This document shows, one piece after another, positions 1 to 9,357 of a stretch of DNA of 64,000 nucleotides. Position numbers and translations under genes: made by a program. Within the stretch, counting starts at the first letter, position 1, and each line of letters starts with the position of its first letter. The DNA is from Gilliamella sp. Lep-s35 (GTDB taxonomy: Bacteria; Pseudomonadota; Gammaproteobacteria; Enterobacterales; Orbaceae): the NCBI RefSeq assembly GCF_009795845.1, contig NZ_WTEX01000002.1, positions 1 to 64,000 of the forward strand, in the 5' to 3' direction. Below the pieces are notes generated by a model. The model was not told where the DNA came from and did not search any database. It saw only the letters and a program-made list of their open reading frames with translations.

Positions 1-125
1 AGAATTTATTTTGCTCATCGGACACGCATTTTGTTAAAATGAAAGCCGATGAGTAATATGTGTCTGTCAGATTAAGTTTGAGCTATTATACATGAAGTGT
101 AAACAACATGATGTTTTACTACAAC

Positions 126-1160
126 TTATTTATTTTTCTTCATTTTCATATCAACCACCATACGGCCCCGAATTTTACCTGCTTTCATTTCATCGATCAT
201 GTTGTTGATATCTTCCAATGGTCTTTTTTCAACTATTGGTACAACTTTACCTTCTGCACTAAAACGAAATGCTTCAGCCAAATCTTCACGAGTCCCCACC
301 AGTGAACCTAAAACTTGAATACCATCTAATACTGTTTTAGGAATGCTCAAATCCATATTTTCAGAAGGTAGACCTAATGCAACCACACGCCCTAAAGGTC
401 GCACTGAATTGATAGCTTGATTGAACGCTGTTTTAGTCACAGAAGTTACAACAGCGCCATGAACGCCACCATCAGTATGCTTTTTAATATAAGCACCAAC
501 ATCTTCAACTTTTTTAGGATTAACAACTAAATCAGCGCCTAAGGTTTTACATAATTCTAATTGGCTATCACTATTACTGATTGCAACTACTTTATTGTTA
601 AACACTTTTTTACCGTATTCAATTGCGAGTGTTCCTAATCCACCAATACCAAAAACAGCAAGCCATTGTCCTGGTTTAGTATCCGCCACTTTAATGCCTT
701 TATAGGTAGTCACTCCAGCGCAAGTGACACTAGTTGCTTGTGCAGGATCGAGCCCTTCTGGCACTTTAACTGCATAATCAGCCTTAACAATACACTGTTC
801 TGCCATACCACCATCGACAGTATAACCAGAGTTTAAAGCGCTTCGGCAAAATGTTTCATTGCCTGAAATACAATACTCACAAGTACCACACCCGGCATGA
901 AACCAAGCAATACTAACTCGATCTCCGATTTTCAGACTTTTTACATCAGGAGCGATTTTGGTCACAATCCCTACGCCTTCGTGACCAATAACGCGCCCTG
1001 GCTTTTTACCAAAATCGCCAGCAGCAACATGGAGATCGGTATGGCAAAGGCCACAATATTCAACATCAACAAGCGCTTCCCCGGCTTCTAAAGGACGAAC
1101 TGGAATATCTTTAATTTCGACTTGTCCATCACATTCTTGTTTGATAACAGCAGCTTTCAT
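126..1160 (-). CDS. adhP: zinc-dependent alcohol dehydrogenase AdhP
   Basis: This is a cytoplasmic NAD-dependent, medium-chain zinc alcohol dehydrogenase that interconverts ethanol (and other primary alcohols) and aldehydes. At 344 aa it is close to E. coli AdhP. Visible features are the catalytic zinc ligands Cys39 (GLCHTD), His60 (GHEGVG) and Cys147, the four structural-zinc cysteines at about 91, 94, 97 and 105, and the nucleotide-binding GIGGLG at 171-176. The start is supported by an AGGAG ribosome binding site a few bases upstream of the ATG. The gene stands alone on the minus strand. Its upstream region (1161-1375) is very AT-rich and holds no other gene I can see. The lysine-rich tail is slightly longer than in E. 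coli. The fold and family are certain; the in vivo substrate is inferred. Confidence 0.95.
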   Translation of the reverse strand: MKAAVIKQECDGQVEIKDIPVRPLEAGEALVDVEYCGLCHTDLHVAAGDFGKKPGRVIGHEGVGIVTKIAPDVKSLKIGDRVSIAWFHAGCGTCEYCISGNETFCRSALNSGYTVDGGMAEQCIVKADYAVKVPEGLDPAQATSVTCAGVTTYKGIKVADTKPGQWLAVFGIGGLGTLAIEYGKKVFNNKVVAISNSDSQLELCKTLGADLVVNPKKVEDVGAYIKKHTDGGVHGAVVTSVTKTAFNQAINSVRPLGRVVALGLPSENMDLSIPKTVLDGIQVLGSLVGTREDLAEAFRFSAEGKVVPIVEKRPLEDINNMIDEMKAGKIRGRMVVDMKMKKNK

Positions 1161-1375
1161 ATTTTTCTCCTAAATAATTTTAAAGTTAAAATATAATTGA
1201 TTCTCATTCTAAACGAATTATTTTGAAAAAATATGAGTAATTTCACAAAATTATAAAAAAATAATTATTTCTATAGTTGTGTACTTATTATGTAATATTT
1301 GCACAATTATCCGCTTTTCAGGTTATTTTTGTAAAAAATATTCAGGATTCTATGCCGTTTGGTTATCAAAAAGCT

Positions 1376-1590
1376 GAAAATAGCGATAGAGCCTTTAACC
1401 TTTAAACAGCGTTATACGCCACGCCATCAAGAAACGCAAAATTTTTCCAACCGATAACCTCAGTTAAAAAATCATCTATTTAGCAATACAACAAACTTTA
1501 GAAAAATGGACTATGCCGCTCCAAAACTAGAAAAGTGCAATAAGTTGGTTTATTATAGAATTTGGTGACAGAATCAACTGTCACCTTTAA
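1376..1590 (+). pseudogene. IS256-family transposase, C-terminal remnant
   Basis: The reading frame ending at TAA 1588-1590 can be followed back to about 1405. It gives the conserved C-terminus of mutator-type (IS256 family) transposases: VIRHAIKKRKIFP, then IIYLAIQQ, then EKWTMPLQN, ending FGDRINCHL. The frame is broken by TAA at 1465 and by TAG at 1528, where the family has the Trp of the NW motif. Upstream, about 1376-1404 still resembles the NAIESLN stretch but is frameshifted. No 5' part or inverted repeat is visible, so this is a dead fragment. It fills most of the otherwise gene-free 1161-1623 gap. A second, more decayed copy lies at 41075-41172 on the other strand. Confidence 0.78.
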
Positions 1591-1623
1591 CGGGTAAGCA
1601 CATAAAATTTGGGATTAGGTCAA

Positions 1624-1935
1624 TTATAAAATTATTTTACCAGCATTTTTATCTAGTGTTGCTTGACCAATTCCTGAAACTTCTTTTAACTGCTCAACAG
1701 AAACAAAAGGCCCAAATTTTTCCCGATATTCGATAATTTTCTGAGCTTTATTTGCCCCAATTCCAGTCAATACTTTTGATAATTCTTCTGCTGTTGCGGT
1801 ATTAATATTTACCTGAGCAATTTGCTTCTGTTCCTTCTTAATTGGTGAAGATGTTATAGGAGTCGAATCAGCAAAACTTATATTTGGAAAAATGAAACTA
1901 GATAACAGAATAAATAATAGTGAAAATATTTTCAT
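1624..1935 (-). CDS. ybaV: ComEA/YbaV-family helix-hairpin-helix protein
   Basis: This 103-aa protein has an N-terminal signal peptide (cleavage probably after SFA, near residue 22), a short linker, and a C-terminal ComEA-type helix-hairpin-helix pair: VNINTATAEELSKVLTGIG around 43-61 and LKEVSGIGQATLDKN around 82-96. The HhH domain is known to bind DNA non-specifically, and ComEA proteins do so at the outer face of the inner membrane during DNA uptake. In E. coli the equivalent ybaV lies directly downstream of ppiD, as it does here, which supports the name. A role in natural transformation is possible but not shown; no other competence gene is in the window. Confidence 0.9.
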   Translation of the reverse strand: MKIFSLLFILLSSFIFPNISFADSTPITSSPIKKEQKQIAQVNINTATAEELSKVLTGIGANKAQKIIEYREKFGPFVSVEQLKEVSGIGQATLDKNAGKIIL

Positions 1936-2028
1936 TTGATTAACCTCTAAAAATAGTTACGCAAGTAAATTTGCGTAATAACTATCTCACTTAATCAGAT
2001 AAAAAAATTTTATGAATTATAAAAATGG

Positions 2029-2052
2029 GAAAAGTCACCTAAGTGACTTTTC
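2029..2052 (-). terminator. hairpin downstream of ppiD
   Basis: A perfect 10-bp stem (2029-2038 with 2043-2052) closes a 4-base loop between ppiD and ybaV. On the plus strand a run of seven T follows directly. On the minus strand, the strand of ppiD, the tail is CCATTTTT, so the U-tract is less clean. It probably ends ppiD transcription and may let part of it read into ybaV. Confidence 0.5.
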
Positions 2053-2088
2053 TTTTTTTCAATTATTGCTACTATTTTGAGAACTCAA

Positions 2089-3954
2089 TCACAAATTAGC
2101 ATCAGGCATAATTTCTATCTTAACCTTAGAGCGTATATCTGCTGCAAGATAATAATGCGTATTATTAATGAATTTAGGTAACAATTCAGAAGAAATATCA
2201 TTATAGTCTTTCGGTGTGTCTACCTTAGTTAGCACAACAATGTAAGCATTTTTATCATCCAAAAATTCTACACCGTAAACAGGTTTATTCTCTACTGAAG
2301 GATTTAAATTAAAAACCATATCAATAACTTGTTTATTAAGTTCGGTTGAATTTCGATTCAAAGTATAATTCTTTGCAAACTGCACATTTTTAGCTTTTCC
2401 TGTTTCGTTCAATTCCGTCAATATATTATCAACACTAGATTTGAATTTATTCTGAGTCATTTCGGTAACAAGTTTTTTATGGATGTCATCTTTAACTTCA
2501 TCAAATGATGCTATTCCTTCAGGACGATAATCAATTGTTTGTACAACAAAATCATATTTCCCATAATTTCTATCAACAGGTATTAAATCAGAAATGTTAC
2601 CCGTCGTTTTACCATCAATAATCATTTCTTCACTAAATATTACATCTCTCACTTCAGGATAAGAGGCAATTGAAAACTTATCATCGAAAGTAATCCAATC
2701 TGAAGTATTTACTTCCAATCCAACTTTGCTAGCAAGCTCTTCAATGCTATTAGGCGATTGACTCAATGCAGTTCTAATTTTACTTTCTTCATTTTCTAAT
2801 GCTTGCTTAAGTTTTTGGTTAAAGAGTTCTGAATGAATTTGATACCTTATGTAATTAAAATCCATAACCTTCTTAGGTTGGATACCATCTAATTTCACTA
2901 TTGCATAACCGTTATCAATATTGATTGGTGACGAAATTTGTCCTATCTTTTTCAACTTAGCATCTTTAAATACTTGAGGTAAAGAATCATCATCAGCAAA
3001 CCATCCCAATGAACCATTTTTACCATATGGAGAAATACTTTGATTTTGATTCACTGTTTTAACAATATTTTCAAAACTAGTCTTAGCAGAAGAAAGATTT
3101 TTTGCAATATTATTAGCTTGTTCTTTATCGGTAACAAAAATTACACTATAAGCTTTTTTAGCTGGATATGAATAAGCTTTAATATTTTTATCATACTCGT
3201 TTCTAAGCTCGCTTTCTGGAACATCAATTGTTTTTCTTATTGTATCTTCAGAAGTCAAAATATATTTAACTTTTACGCGCTCATTTTTAAAAAACGCTTT
3301 TAAATGTTCGTTATAATATTTTTGTTCATCATCGAACGTGATAGTTGACTCATCAATATCACTTACAGAAGTATTAACCGAAGTAGCGTATACTTTTCTT
3401 GTCTGATTTTTAAGTAAAGATATTTCAGAATCAATTGGCAAAACAAAATTACTATTTGTTAAGGAATTAACAAGCTGTTGTTGCTGTAATACCGTTTTTA
3501 TAACTTCAGCATAACTATCTGAAGTCAAGCCATTCTCAGCCAAAGTTTCTAAATATGTTTGATTATCAAATTGTCCATTTTTGAAAAAAATACTTTGTTT
3601 CTTAATAAAATTTTCAATCTGATCATGACTAATAGCTATACCAATCTCTTGTGAAAATTTATAAGCTAAATAATTATCAATTTGATGAGATAATACCTTA
3701 CGGCGTATCTGTTTAATAAAATAACTACTGCCACCAGATTTTTCTATTTCTGCTTTAGCTTGTGCTTCAAATCCTGCTCGGCTAATACCTTCACCATCAA
3801 CTTTTGCAATGTATTGTTGTTGATCTCGTACACTATTTTTACTACCACCAAAGCCTAAAAATCCGACGCCAGTAAAAATAAAACATACAATAATTATTGC
3901 AAAAATAATCTTAACAACAATACTATTTGCTGCTGTTCGGATTGTTTCCATCAT
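2089..3954 (-). CDS. ppiD: periplasmic folding chaperone PpiD
   Basis: PpiD is an inner-membrane-anchored periplasmic chaperone that sits next to the SecYEG exit and helps newly secreted proteins fold. At 621 aa it matches the E. coli length (623). It starts MMETIRTAANS like E. coli, followed by one membrane segment at about 13-34 that leaves the rest periplasmic. A SurA-like N-terminal chaperone region (about 35-220) and a parvulin-type domain (about 225-360, containing SLGWF) follow, then a long C-terminal region. The family's parvulin domain is often catalytically inactive, so activity cannot be assumed. It is followed by the ComEA-like gene, as in E. coli. Confidence 0.93.
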   Translation of the reverse strand: MMETIRTAANSIVVKIIFAIIIVCFIFTGVGFLGFGGSKNSVRDQQQYIAKVDGEGISRAGFEAQAKAEIEKSGGSSYFIKQIRRKVLSHQIDNYLAYKFSQEIGIAISHDQIENFIKKQSIFFKNGQFDNQTYLETLAENGLTSDSYAEVIKTVLQQQQLVNSLTNSNFVLPIDSEISLLKNQTRKVYATSVNTSVSDIDESTITFDDEQKYYNEHLKAFFKNERVKVKYILTSEDTIRKTIDVPESELRNEYDKNIKAYSYPAKKAYSVIFVTDKEQANNIAKNLSSAKTSFENIVKTVNQNQSISPYGKNGSLGWFADDDSLPQVFKDAKLKKIGQISSPINIDNGYAIVKLDGIQPKKVMDFNYIRYQIHSELFNQKLKQALENEESKIRTALSQSPNSIEELASKVGLEVNTSDWITFDDKFSIASYPEVRDVIFSEEMIIDGKTTGNISDLIPVDRNYGKYDFVVQTIDYRPEGIASFDEVKDDIHKKLVTEMTQNKFKSSVDNILTELNETGKAKNVQFAKNYTLNRNSTELNKQVIDMVFNLNPSVENKPVYGVEFLDDKNAYIVVLTKVDTPKDYNDISSELLPKFINNTHYYLAADIRSKVKIEIMPDANL

Positions 3955-4040
3955 TTCTTGCGATTCTCCATATACCTAATGTTGAACTTTGCAAGTATAG
4001 CATATTTAGCTAAATTGGCTATTAACATAATGTTGAGCTT

Positions 4041-4067
4041 AAAAAAAAGATCAACCAAAGTTGATCT
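4041..4067 (-). terminator. Rho-independent terminator of asmA
   Basis: The stem AGATCAAC/GTTGATCT (4060-4067 with 4048-4055, read on the minus strand) with a 4-base loop is followed on that strand by eight T. This is a canonical intrinsic terminator just after the asmA stop codon. Confidence 0.82.
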
Positions 4068-4099
4068 CAGATTGATGAGTTTAACTCACGTTTTTATTA

Positions 4100-5977
4100 C
4101 TATTTTCTTAGCAACCCACCTAAGATATCGGCTGCTTTTGATTTAGATTTTGAATGTTCTTTAGAATTATGATTATCTAATTTGTCACGGAGTTTTTCTA
4201 AACGTTCTTGTAATTTATCACTTATAACATCGGTAAGTAATTTACTCATATCAATTTGGTAATGAAGTTTAGTAAATTGGCCATAAATACGTAGTGGTAT
4301 TGTCAACTTTTGTAGTTTTGCAATCGTTTCATTTTTAGCGTTCCAACCACCTAACATTTTCAAGTTCAAATTAATATCCAAGTCCCGTTTTAATATTCCA
4401 ACTTGCCCTGAACCATTAATAACATCAAGTGTTTCAGAATTAGCATTTAATGTTGAAAACTCCAAGTTACCTTGCTTCAAATAGCCATTAACCGTAATTT
4501 TATGAAATTCGGTATATTTTTTTTGATTTTCTGGTGTTATGGCTTCTTTAGAATATTTAGCTGCTGCATTTTGGATGATGCTTTGAATATTTAAATTATT
4601 GAGTCTTGCATTCGTCACAACAATAGCAAGATTCCCTTTTAAGCTAGCTAAAAGTGCTGAACCAACTAGACTATTACTTTCTAAATCCCCTGTAGCGTTA
4701 AATAAACCTTCAAGATCATGTGCTATATCTATTTGGTGAAAAAATGAATTTAAATCAATATTAGTTATTTTAGTATTAAGCTTCATTAGGGTATTTTTTT
4801 GTTTGCCATTTGCTAAACCCGTTGCAACTATACGACCTTTGGCAAAATCAAAACTAATATTTTTAAATATTGCAATACCGTCATTATTAGTAATATCAAC
4901 ATCAATATTATTTAATCTTATTTTGTTAGCATTGAACTGTTTAATACTTAACTTAGCTTTAGCATCAAAAGTATTTAAAAAACTTAATTCATTATTGGTT
5001 TTTGTGATATTTGATACCACCGGTGATGTTTGTTGAGTCGGCGCATTTTCATTTGATTTTTCATCTATTTTTAAAAATGAATAAAGATCAATTTTATCTG
5101 AATTTACCTGAAAATCTATATATGGTTTACTGGCTAAATCAGCATTGATATAGCCAGTAAAATAATTTTCATTAACTGAAAAAGATAAATTTTGGCTTTT
5201 TAACGACCTTGGGGCCTGTTGATAGTTAAATACGCCATTTATATTGCCTTTAAGTTCTTTGGCCGAGTTAGCAATGCCTTTATATGTGAAATCAAACTTT
5301 TTTAAGTCAATTATTGCTTGTTCCGGAAATTGATTTAGATCGACATTAGCACGTGCTATATACGATAAATTTTGTTGGTTTTTATCTATATTACCACTTA
5401 AATCAATGGAAATATTTTTATTATTATTTTGTTCTATTATCAGATTAATATTTCTAAAATTAATTAAATCGTTTTTATGTTTGAACACCACTGTACTATC
5501 AACAACTTCAAATTTATTTAAACTAAATTGCCAATTAGATGATTTTTTTGAATCTTTCGAGTTAGTTGATTCATTAGTAGAATTAGATGGTGTTTTAGCT
5601 CCATTTGTTGTAATAGTTCCTTTACTTTCATCAGTAATATTGATGGTTGCTGATCTTATAAATATATTTTTAACTGATAATTTTTTTGAGAAAAGAGGCA
5701 ATAACTCAACATCAAGTCTCATATTATCTGCTGTTAAAATAGGTTTAGCTGCATCAGTCTCAGATAGTTTTACTGAATCGGTTAAAATACTCACTTGTGG
5801 CCATATATGCCAACGCAAATTACCATCAATAGATAATTCATAACCTGTTTTATCTTTCACTGTATCTGAAATAAATCCGCGAAAGTTGTTAGGATCTACA
5901 AAAATAATAAGTGAAAAAATGCTAATTAAAATAGCTAGAATTAAGGCAAATAGAATAATCAATATTTTTTTGATCAT
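4100..5977 (-). CDS. asmA: AsmA family outer-membrane assembly/lipid-transport protein
   Basis: This 625-aa AsmA-like protein has an N-terminal membrane anchor (about 1-27) and a long periplasmic body rich in beta structure. The N-terminus carries the family pattern of ..DPNNFRGFI.. followed by LRWHIWPQ, and the C-terminal part has IPLRIYGQFTKLHYQID. AsmA proteins are related to the VPS13-like bridge-type lipid-transport proteins and influence outer-membrane composition. It lies 33 bp downstream of dcd on the same strand, the same order as E. coli dcd-asmA, so the two are probably co-transcribed. A low-complexity Ser/Thr/Asn/Lys stretch near 120-145 and a Lys-rich tail are not conserved. Confidence 0.9.
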   Translation of the reverse strand: MIKKILIILFALILAILISIFSLIIFVDPNNFRGFISDTVKDKTGYELSIDGNLRWHIWPQVSILTDSVKLSETDAAKPILTADNMRLDVELLPLFSKKLSVKNIFIRSATINITDESKGTITTNGAKTPSNSTNESTNSKDSKKSSNWQFSLNKFEVVDSTVVFKHKNDLINFRNINLIIEQNNNKNISIDLSGNIDKNQQNLSYIARANVDLNQFPEQAIIDLKKFDFTYKGIANSAKELKGNINGVFNYQQAPRSLKSQNLSFSVNENYFTGYINADLASKPYIDFQVNSDKIDLYSFLKIDEKSNENAPTQQTSPVVSNITKTNNELSFLNTFDAKAKLSIKQFNANKIRLNNIDVDITNNDGIAIFKNISFDFAKGRIVATGLANGKQKNTLMKLNTKITNIDLNSFFHQIDIAHDLEGLFNATGDLESNSLVGSALLASLKGNLAIVVTNARLNNLNIQSIIQNAAAKYSKEAITPENQKKYTEFHKITVNGYLKQGNLEFSTLNANSETLDVINGSGQVGILKRDLDINLNLKMLGGWNAKNETIAKLQKLTIPLRIYGQFTKLHYQIDMSKLLTDVISDKLQERLEKLRDKLDNHNSKEHSKSKSKAADILGGLLRK

Positions 5978-6010
5978 ATTAAAGTTCCTTTATTAAGGCA
6001 TATAAAATGC

Positions 6011-6592
6011 TTAGTCTTTATCAATACGACTGGCAACTGCTCCATGTTGGTCTTTATATTTTGCATCTTGCCTTCGATTATATGGTCTTGCAGCAGATCC
6101 TGTTAGTGTTTCAAAACTGAGTGCTCCGATTGTCATGCCAGGTCTAAGTGCTAATGGAATTTTTCCTGAATTGTAAAATTCTAACACAATCTGTCCCTGC
6201 CAACCAGGATCGATACGATGAGCTGTAACGTGAACCATAAGCCCTAGTCTGGCAAGCGATGAACGGCCATCTAACCAACCAACCAAATCATCAGGAATAG
6301 TGACTGATTCTAATGTTACCGCTAATGCTAATTCACCAGGGTGCAAATAAAAAGCATCACCTTCCGGTAAGACTATTTCCTCGCTCATTACTCGTTCTAG
6401 CACTGCTGATACTTCTTCTTTAGGTCCACTTAAATCTATATAGGGTGTGGTATGTTCCCGAAAAGTTCGAAATTGATTGCCCAATCTAACATCAACCGTT
6501 GCACCATTGATACAACTTGCTGCGGGTTGTGGTGTTATTTTTAATTTACCATTTTGTAAATATGCTTCGATATCTCTGTCACATAATCTCAT
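6011..6592 (-). CDS. dcd: dCTP deaminase
   Basis: Dcd deaminates dCTP to dUTP, the main route to dUMP and thymidylate in enteric-type bacteria. At 193 aa it is exactly the E. coli length. The trimeric dUTPase-like fold motifs are present: GRSSLARLG with Arg110, Ser111 and Arg115, the HRIDPGW strand, and the catalytic Glu138 in IVLEFYN. The C-terminal [11 protein letters not shown] that closes over the triphosphate is intact. The start codon is preceded by a weak GGAT-type site. It heads a probable dcd-asmA unit. Confidence 0.97.
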   Translation of the reverse strand: MRLCDRDIEAYLQNGKLKITPQPAASCINGATVDVRLGNQFRTFREHTTPYIDLSGPKEEVSAVLERVMSEEIVLPEGDAFYLHPGELALAVTLESVTIPDDLVGWLDGRSSLARLGLMVHVTAHRIDPGWQGQIVLEFYNSGKIPLALRPGMTIGALSFETLTGSAARPYNRRQDAKYKDQHGAVASRIDKD

Positions 6593-6663
6593 GAGTTATC
6601 CTTAATTCAAGCTTATATTACCTTATTCTAACAGGTTCTTTTAATGGCGTCGATGTTAGTTGC

Positions 6664-7752
6664 TTAAGGTTTTAGTACCCATGCACGTCCATAATGGTTA
6701 TAGTATCCCGCTAATTTTCCTGGTTTATCACCAACTCCTAAATAAAGGTCAAAATGTTGACCTTTTATAGCTCCACCAACATCAAGAGCAACCATAAGTC
6801 GAGTTTCTCGTCTACCTCGATATTGGCCATCATCATCAAGAAGTGGTACATCAACTAATACTACAGCTCCTATAGGAATGATCGATTTATCTGAAGCAAC
6901 CGATGCGTTTGCCACTAAAGGTACTTCAGCAGCACCTATGACCTCGGCATTATATTGTGGTTTGAAAAAAACAAATGAACGGTTTTGAATTAATAAAGAT
7001 TTAAGTTGTTCTTCGTTTTGATTTTCTGCCCAATCTTTAATTGATTGTATGGACATGTTTTCTTTTGTTATTTCACCTTGCTCAACTAATAATCTTCCTA
7101 TACTTGAATAACCATGATTATTTTTACCTCCATAGCAAAAAAAGACTAAAGGTGAACCATCTTCAAAATCAATATAAGCACTACCTTGCACTTCCATAAT
7201 AAAGTTATCCATTAAAGAGTTACTATAAGCGATTTCAAGATCCTTTCCTGCTAATGCACCATTATAAATTTGCTCACGATTGGGTAATTGCTCTCCACTA
7301 CTAGTGGGCATTTTGTAGATAGGATATTTAAATTCTGCTGTTGGTTGATGTCTTGCTTTGATTATTGGCGTGTAATAACCCGTTAAATGTACATTACCGT
7401 ATCCATCTTGTCCAACCATTTCATAACTATTAAGTCCAACTTTATCAAATTCATCAGTTTTTAAAGAACGATTAATCCATTCATTTATAGCTTTATATAT
7501 ATGTTCATTTTTACGATACAAAGCAGGAGATGACGATTTAATTTTTTCAACTTGGATAATATAGTCTGATACATTGACAGGGATATTTAATTGAGGATGA
7601 CTGATATTTAGTGGTAAAGATAGTTGTCCATCTTTATATTGTTGACCCTGAGCAGTTGGTTTATTGGTATTTTTTAGGATAATGATTAGAAGAAATAAAA
7701 TAAATAAAATGCATAAAAAATAAAAACGATAATAACGAATGTTTTGTTTCAT
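6664..7752 (-). CDS. mltA: membrane-bound lytic transglycosylase A
   Basis: MltA cleaves the glycan strands of peptidoglycan with formation of 1,6-anhydro-muramic acid ends. The 362-aa protein has the whole MltA domain: NVHLTGYYTP, YSNSLMDNFIMEVQGS, then the C-terminal double-psi barrel (3D domain) ending MVALDVGGAIKG and HYGRAWVLKP. The Asp in VALD and the DLY Asp are the conserved catalytic candidates. The N-terminus is unusual. E. coli MltA is a lipoprotein, but here residues 1-27 are an uninterrupted hydrophobic anchor with no lipobox; the only Cys (14) sits inside the membrane span after Leu. It may therefore be anchored in the inner membrane instead of the outer membrane. Confidence 0.93.
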   Translation of the reverse strand: MKQNIRYYRFYFLCILFILFLLIIILKNTNKPTAQGQQYKDGQLSLPLNISHPQLNIPVNVSDYIIQVEKIKSSSPALYRKNEHIYKAINEWINRSLKTDEFDKVGLNSYEMVGQDGYGNVHLTGYYTPIIKARHQPTAEFKYPIYKMPTSSGEQLPNREQIYNGALAGKDLEIAYSNSLMDNFIMEVQGSAYIDFEDGSPLVFFCYGGKNNHGYSSIGRLLVEQGEITKENMSIQSIKDWAENQNEEQLKSLLIQNRSFVFFKPQYNAEVIGAAEVPLVANASVASDKSIIPIGAVVLVDVPLLDDDGQYRGRRETRLMVALDVGGAIKGQHFDLYLGVGDKPGKLAGYYNHYGRAWVLKP

Positions 7753-7940
7753 TTGAGTAAATAATCATAATAAGTTAAAAAATACTATTATTTATGCTAC
7801 ACAATTCTATTATAAGAAACTACCAATAAATATAATGTAGTTATAAAAATTTTTCATAACAATTAGGCTTGCGATATTATGCTATAGACTTTATAGTCCT
7901 ATCATCCTAAAAATTATGAAAATAAAAGGAAATAATAGCG

Positions 7941-9314
7941 ATGAGCATTACATCCTCAAAACATGATCTAAAGCGTAACCTTTCTAATCGCCATATTCAA
8001 TTAATCGCAATTAGTGGCGCAATTGGTACCGGCTTATTCATGGGCTCAGGAAAGACTATCAGCCTTGCAGGGCCTTCTATTATTTTTGTCTATATGATTA
8101 TTGGTTTCATCTTGTTTTTTGTTATGCGTGCGATGGGTGAAATCCTTCTCTCTAATCTAAATTATAAATCATTTAGTGATTTTTCTAATGATCTTTTAGG
8201 TTCTTGGGCTGGATTTTTTACTGGTTGGACTTATTGGTTTTGTTGGGTTGTAACAGGGATTGCAGACGTTGTTGCCATTGCTGGATATGCTCAACATTGG
8301 TTTCCCGAGTTACAGTCATGGATACCAATGCTGTTAACGGTTGTTTTGCTATTAACTTTAAACTTATTAACAGTAAAAATGTTTGGTGAAACAGAGTTTT
8401 GGTTTTCAATGATTAAAATTATTGCAATTTTAGCCTTGATTGGTATTGGACTTGTACTGATTTTAACTGCGTTTCATTCCGAGCAAACTAATACCACCGC
8501 TGCATTTTCCAATCTATGGGAATACGGTGGATTTTTCCCTCATGGTGCTATGGGCTTTTTTGCAGGCTTTCAAATTGCGATTTTTGCTTTTGTGGGAATT
8601 GAATTAGTTGGTACAACAGCAGCAGAAACAGTCGATCCGAACAAAAATTTACCACGAGCCATTAATTCTGTGCCTGCGCGTATTATTTTTTTCTATGTTT
8701 TTGCTTTAATCATTATTATGAGTGTAACACCGTGGGAATTAATTTCGCCAAACAAAAGTCCTTTTGTTGAGTTATTTACCTTAATTGGTCTGCCTGCTGC
8801 AGCAAGCATCATTAATTTTGTCGTACTAACATCTGCAGCATCTTCAGCTAATAGTGGTATCTACTCAACAAGTAGAATGCTATTTGGACTGGCTAAAAAA
8901 CAAGATGCTCCAGAACCCTTTGGTAAGTTATCCAGTCGTTCGGTGCCAGCAAATGGTTTATTATTTTCGTGTAGTTGTTTATTTGGCGGCGTTGTATTGA
9001 TTTACTTAGTACCTAATGTCATGGAAGCCTTCACCATAGTCACTACAATTTCAGCTATTTTATTTATGTTCATTTGGTCGATGATTCTTATTTCTTATAT
9101 TGCTTATCGTCGTAAAAAAGATAATTTGCATCAGCAATCTCAATTTAAAATGCCAGGTGGAATTTTGATGAGTTATGTTTGTTTAGTTTTTTTTGCTTTT
9201 ATGATTGTGTTACTTAGTTTTGAGGCTGATACTCGTCAAGCGCTAGTGGCTACACCTATTTGGTTTATTATTTTAGGGATCAGTTATTATATTCGCTCTT
9301 TAAAACGTACTTAA
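7941..9314 (+). CDS. cycA: CycA-like D-serine/D-alanine/glycine:H+ symporter
   Basis: This 457-aa member of the amino acid-polyamine-organocation (APC) family has about 12 membrane segments. The N-terminal half is almost identical in pattern to E. coli CycA: LKRNLSNRHIQLIAI, GAIGTGLFMGSGK, YKSFSDFSNDLLGSWAG, GWTYWFCWVVTG. The middle also matches: FAFVGIELVGTTAAET and SSANSGIYSTSRMLFGL. CycA imports glycine, D-alanine and D-serine. An AAAGGA ribosome binding site lies upstream of the ATG. With peptidoglycan carboxypeptidase dacB nearby, recovery of D-alanine released from the wall is a plausible use, but this is inference. Confidence 0.9.
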   Translation: MSITSSKHDLKRNLSNRHIQLIAISGAIGTGLFMGSGKTISLAGPSIIFVYMIIGFILFFVMRAMGEILLSNLNYKSFSDFSNDLLGSWAGFFTGWTYWFCWVVTGIADVVAIAGYAQHWFPELQSWIPMLLTVVLLLTLNLLTVKMFGETEFWFSMIKIIAILALIGIGLVLILTAFHSEQTNTTAAFSNLWEYGGFFPHGAMGFFAGFQIAIFAFVGIELVGTTAAETVDPNKNLPRAINSVPARIIFFYVFALIIIMSVTPWELISPNKSPFVELFTLIGLPAAASIINFVVLTSAASSANSGIYSTSRMLFGLAKKQDAPEPFGKLSSRSVPANGLLFSCSCLFGGVVLIYLVPNVMEAFTIVTTISAILFMFIWSMILISYIAYRRKKDNLHQQSQFKMPGGILMSYVCLVFFAFMIVLLSFEADTRQALVATPIWFIILGISYYIRSLKRT

Positions 9315-9357
9315 CTCTAATAAATGGCAGGGGGACCTGCCTATGATTTATATAACA

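Noticed and set aside
1195-1212. Fur-box-like sequence upstream of adhP
   Set aside because: Only about half of the 19-bp consensus is matched in a very AT-rich stretch, and adhP has no known iron control.
1561-1595. GGTGACAG...CTGTCACC hairpin at 1564-1585, also near 41080-41100, as a terminator or repeat
   Set aside because: It coincides with the last codons of the IS256-type remnant in both places and has no T-run.
5406-5843. 145-codon plus-strand frame inside asmA
   Set aside because: Antisense to a well-supported gene, with composition typical of a shadow frame.
9326-9341. GGCAGG/CCTGCC hairpin between cycA and the TerC/Alx gene as a terminator
   Set aside because: Only six base pairs and no T-run on either strand; too weak to list as a feature.
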